A DNA stretch of 14,388 bases. Source: CAYNJF01 sp964397555. GTDB taxonomy: Bacteria > Pseudomonadota > Gammaproteobacteria > Berkiellales > Berkiellaceae. Numbering within the stretch: the first letter of the stretch is position 1; each line of letters opens with the position of its first letter. The stretch spans positions 1 to 14,388 of the forward strand of contig CAYNJF010000051.1 of assembly GCA_964397555.1 (NCBI GenBank), written 5' to 3'. Under the pieces are notes generated by a model that ran no database searches, had not been told where the DNA came from, and was given only the letters and a program-made list of their open reading frames with translations. Of the stretch, positions 11,899 to 14,388 are shown one piece after another. A program made the position numbers and the translations under genes.

Positions 11899-14388
11899 TC
11901 AAGCTCTTCTTAAGGACCGCCTGTTAATCTTGTCCATTGCGTCCCACGGAACAAACAGCTGCCCTCCCTGGTCAATGCACTCTTTTGTTTTTGAAATAAA
12001 GTGCTTTGAGTCAACTTCAAGCAATGTAAACATGTCGCCCAAATACGCCTTTAAAGGTTCTGCCAACTTGGCGACTGAAAAATCTCGAATGTTGGATAAA
12101 TCTCCATCATCAAGTCGCTGAATCCATTGGTGACCGAGTTGTTCGGCTCGTATCATCACACACACCACACTAAACAATCGTTTTGCATGACGAGATTTTG
12201 GAGTGAGCTTCCGGGAAAGGAACGATTGCGGACCTTGAGCTTCTTTCAAGATTTTAAGGAAGTGGTCATTGGGTAGCTTTTGTTCAATGTCCTGAAAGGT
12301 AAGCAGCTCAGTTTCACGGGCAAAACGTTTTTTAATATCTCTGAGCTTATTAAACATTTCTTCTTGTGCATGATCTTCAATTGCGAACTTTTTGAAGAAA
12401 TAATCATAAATATGCAACTCTACTGTCTCAACGTATTGTGGGATTGCCTCAATAAGAACGTCGGTACGGACCTGATAGGCATTTTCCTCACTTGGGTTGT
12501 CTAAATAATTCACCCAATGTTTTTTAAGAGTGTTGTTGTGAGCCTTTTGTGTTTCTGAGCCAACCAAGGAAATGAGTTGAAACACAACGTCTAATCGTTG
12601 TTTACTGACAGAGTCTTGCTCCAGCCCCATCAGAGTTTTTCTTTGCCAAACCGCGAGTTTCTTTACAAGCTCATCAAGCTCTACTTTGTCTTTCAAATCC
12701 CCAAAGGCACTCACAAAAAAGGCTTGTTTCATCATCAACGGCTCAATTTGATGGATCATCGACTTGAGTTGAGTTCGAGCTGCTCTTTTTAACTTTCTTG
12801 CCGCTTGATTGATGTCTAGTACCATCAAAGTATCCACTGGAGCAAAAATGGCAGTCACTCCCTGTAAGACGTTTTGATACTGTTCAGTGACCTTATTATC
12901 AATTTCTTCGTTGACGTTATCTCGTACACCATTGGCTTTATTTAGAACACCAAGGAGGCGTCCCATTCGATTCCAGTAGGTCACTTGTGCATCACGAATG
13001 CCTCGCGAGCTATCGATAGCAAAACCTTCAATGATATCGCCCATCTGATCACAAATCGCTTGCGATAATTTTCGCTTATCGCTTTTATCGGCTTGCTTGA
13101 AGAAAGGCTCTAGGGTTTTAAGATGACCATCAATCCAATTGATTCGATTAAGTTCCTCCATGGAACCAATGATCTCCGTCAAACGATTGACAATGGAACG
13201 GATAAAATCACCCATATCTGAGTGGTGTGCTCGTAGATTTTCAATTGCAGCCATATCCGCTTCAAGCAAGGCATTATCTTCGTACTCATCTAAGACCAAT
13301 CGCCCAAAGGCTTCAACGATGCCTGCATAGTGACCATCGATGTCCTGAACAAAGGATAATAGTTCTAAGCGATCGACCAACAGTTGTTTAACCTCTTTGG
13401 GTAACACCTGTTTAAATTCCATGGCGGTTTGCTTTGAAATACTGAGTCGTTCAAGTTCAAAGTTACTTAATCGGTTAAAAAATTCGAGCGCTTTTCGGCC
13501 AATGCCTGCTCCTTGCTCTTTGATGAATTGAACTTCATGAGCATGGTGATGAAACGTTGTTTGAGCAATCAAAATTTGCTCAAAATGCTGGAGCTCTCTC
13601 TCAATGGCTACCAAGTAATGATCATCACTACGCTCAAACATAAGTTTCGGGCACATGAGCCCCTTATAATATTCAGCAAGTTCAATCTCGACCATCGCAA
13701 TGACTTTCTCGTAGTAGGCGATAAGGTCCTCATAGCCCCGGTCATCATCTATTTGGCAGAAAGTCTTGTACTTTTCCATGATGATCCCATAATCCATCAT
13801 GACCGCATCGTAATTGCGCTCATACAAGGATTTTTGGATCAACAAAGCACTTTTTAACAAATCAAACTTCTCAAAATACTCATCAAAGTCATCATTTGAT
13901 TTAAAGAGTGGATCTTCAAAATAGGTCTCAATACATTGGACAACGGCTTGATCGATACTGAATGAGAACTTATCAATTCGCCCATACACGTATTTAATGA
14001 TTTTGTTGGATTTCGTCCCATAAAATTGCTCTAGGGAGACATCATCACTGGGCACCATGATGTTTCTTAGATGCATCTGTTGATCATGGGTATACCGTAG
14101 CTTAATGCCGTTGTTGGTGTAGTGCTCTGTCTTATAGGCAAATTCATAAAACCAAACGCATCGCATTAATTCTCGGGCTTGCTGACATTGAGGGTAAGGA
14201 AACTGATCCATGATGTACTGCCAATTCCCATGCCAATCCCTAGATCGATGCATTTTTCGCACCTTACGCTCGAACAGCTCTTTGACCTCGTTTTTCCAGT
14301 GCTCACTTGTAAACGCTGCGCTTAAATCGTCTTTTTTGGACTCCAGTCGACTTTTAAGTTGATTGAAATAAGCTTCAATGGTCGTTTT
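11899..14388 (-). CDS. Large helical protein of unknown function (partial, start beyond the right edge)
   Basis: An uninterrupted minus-strand frame of 829 codons runs from the stop at 11899 to the last base of the window. A GTG at 14262 could be taken as a start, but the 42 codons before it are open and read as normal protein (for example TIEAYFNQL, LSAAFTSEHWKNEVKELFERK), and no ribosome site precedes the GTG. I therefore treat the gene as truncated by the window. The protein has no signal peptide or membrane helix in the visible part, is rich in Glu, Asp, Lys, Leu and Ile, and appears mostly alpha-helical with many aromatic residues near the N-terminal side. I see no nucleotide-binding, catalytic or DNA-binding motif. 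The C-terminal end is DKINRRSLRRA. Its stop is seven bases from the convergent tRNA-Leu with no terminator between. Confidence 0.85.
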   Translation of the reverse strand, partial: KTTIEAYFNQLKSRLESKKDDLSAAFTSEHWKNEVKELFERKVRKMHRSRDWHGNWQYIMDQFPYPQCQQARELMRCVWFYEFAYKTEHYTNNGIKLRYTHDQQMHLRNIMVPSDDVSLEQFYGTKSNKIIKYVYGRIDKFSFSIDQAVVQCIETYFEDPLFKSNDDFDEYFEKFDLLKSALLIQKSLYERNYDAVMMDYGIIMEKYKTFCQIDDDRGYEDLIAYYEKVIAMVEIELAEYYKGLMCPKLMFERSDDHYLVAIERELQHFEQILIAQTTFHHHAHEVQFIKEQGAGIGRKALEFFNRLSNFELERLSISKQTAMEFKQVLPKEVKQLLVDRLELLSFVQDIDGHYAGIVEAFGRLVLDEYEDNALLEADMAAIENLRAHHSDMGDFIRSIVNRLTEIIGSMEELNRINWIDGHLKTLEPFFKQADKSDKRKLSQAICDQMGDIIEGFAIDSSRGIRDAQVTYWNRMGRLLGVLNKANGVRDNVNEEIDNKVTEQYQNVLQGVTAIFAPVDTLMVLDINQAARKLKRAARTQLKSMIHQIEPLMMKQAFFVSAFGDLKDKVELDELVKKLAVWQRKTLMGLEQDSVSKQRLDVVFQLISLVGSETQKAHNNTLKKHWVNYLDNPSEENAYQVRTDVLIEAIPQYVETVELHIYDYFFKKFAIEDHAQEEMFNKLRDIKKRFARETELLTFQDIEQKLPNDHFLKILKEAQGPQSFLSRKLTPKSRHAKRLFSVVCVMIRAEQLGHQWIQRLDDGDLSNIRDFSVAKLAEPLKAYLGDMFTLLEVDSKHFISKTKECIDQGGQLFVPWDAMDKINRRSLRRA

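Overview
The window looks like core chromosome of a gammaproteobacterium. The evidence is an iscR-iscS-iscU-iscA-hscB-hscA cluster with an IscR regulator of the E. coli kind (three cysteines and one histidine at residues 92, 98, 104 and 107), and the neighbours trmJ, suhB, secF, secD and yajC. From memory, Pseudomonas keeps yajC-secD-secF-(hypothetical)-suhB-trmJ-cysE-iscR in the same relative order. Here cysE is missing between trmJ and iscR, and tgt/queA are missing next to yajC. I cannot name the genus. Base composition is moderate and I did not compute it.

Layout by coordinate. Positions 1-3858 hold the Fe-S cluster assembly (ISC) operon on the minus strand: hscA (cut by the left edge), hscB, iscA, iscU, iscS and iscR. 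They are packed with gaps of 1 to 12 bases. The iscR promoter carries a recognisable IscR type 1 operator that overlaps the stop codon of trmJ (3851-4594, minus). suhB (4705-5496, plus) diverges from trmJ and ends at a strong intrinsic terminator.

Positions 5551-7050 hold a two-gene unit that I do not recognise, on the minus strand. First comes a 73-residue peptide with a double-glycine export leader. Then comes a 400-residue protein with a hydrophobic N-terminus and a repeat-rich, arginine/proline/serine-rich body. This pair sits in the syntenic slot between secF and suhB and is the most novel-looking part of the window. Positions 7264-10494 hold secF, secD and yajC, the accessory membrane complex of the Sec translocon, transcribed yajC to secD to secF and closed by a terminator.

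Positions 10495-14388 hold an almost empty 491-base gap, an orphan 207-residue protein, a tRNA-Leu(CAA) gene on the plus strand with its own promoter, and the 829-residue visible part of a large helical protein of unknown function. Its reading frame runs off the right edge, so its true start is outside the window.

How the parts work together: IscS takes sulfur from cysteine, IscU is the scaffold, HscA/HscB drive cluster transfer, IscA is an A-type carrier, and IscR senses cluster supply and represses the operon. SecD/SecF/YajC assist protein export. No part of the unknown pair gives a clear functional link to either process. No CRISPR array, insertion sequence or prophage gene was seen.
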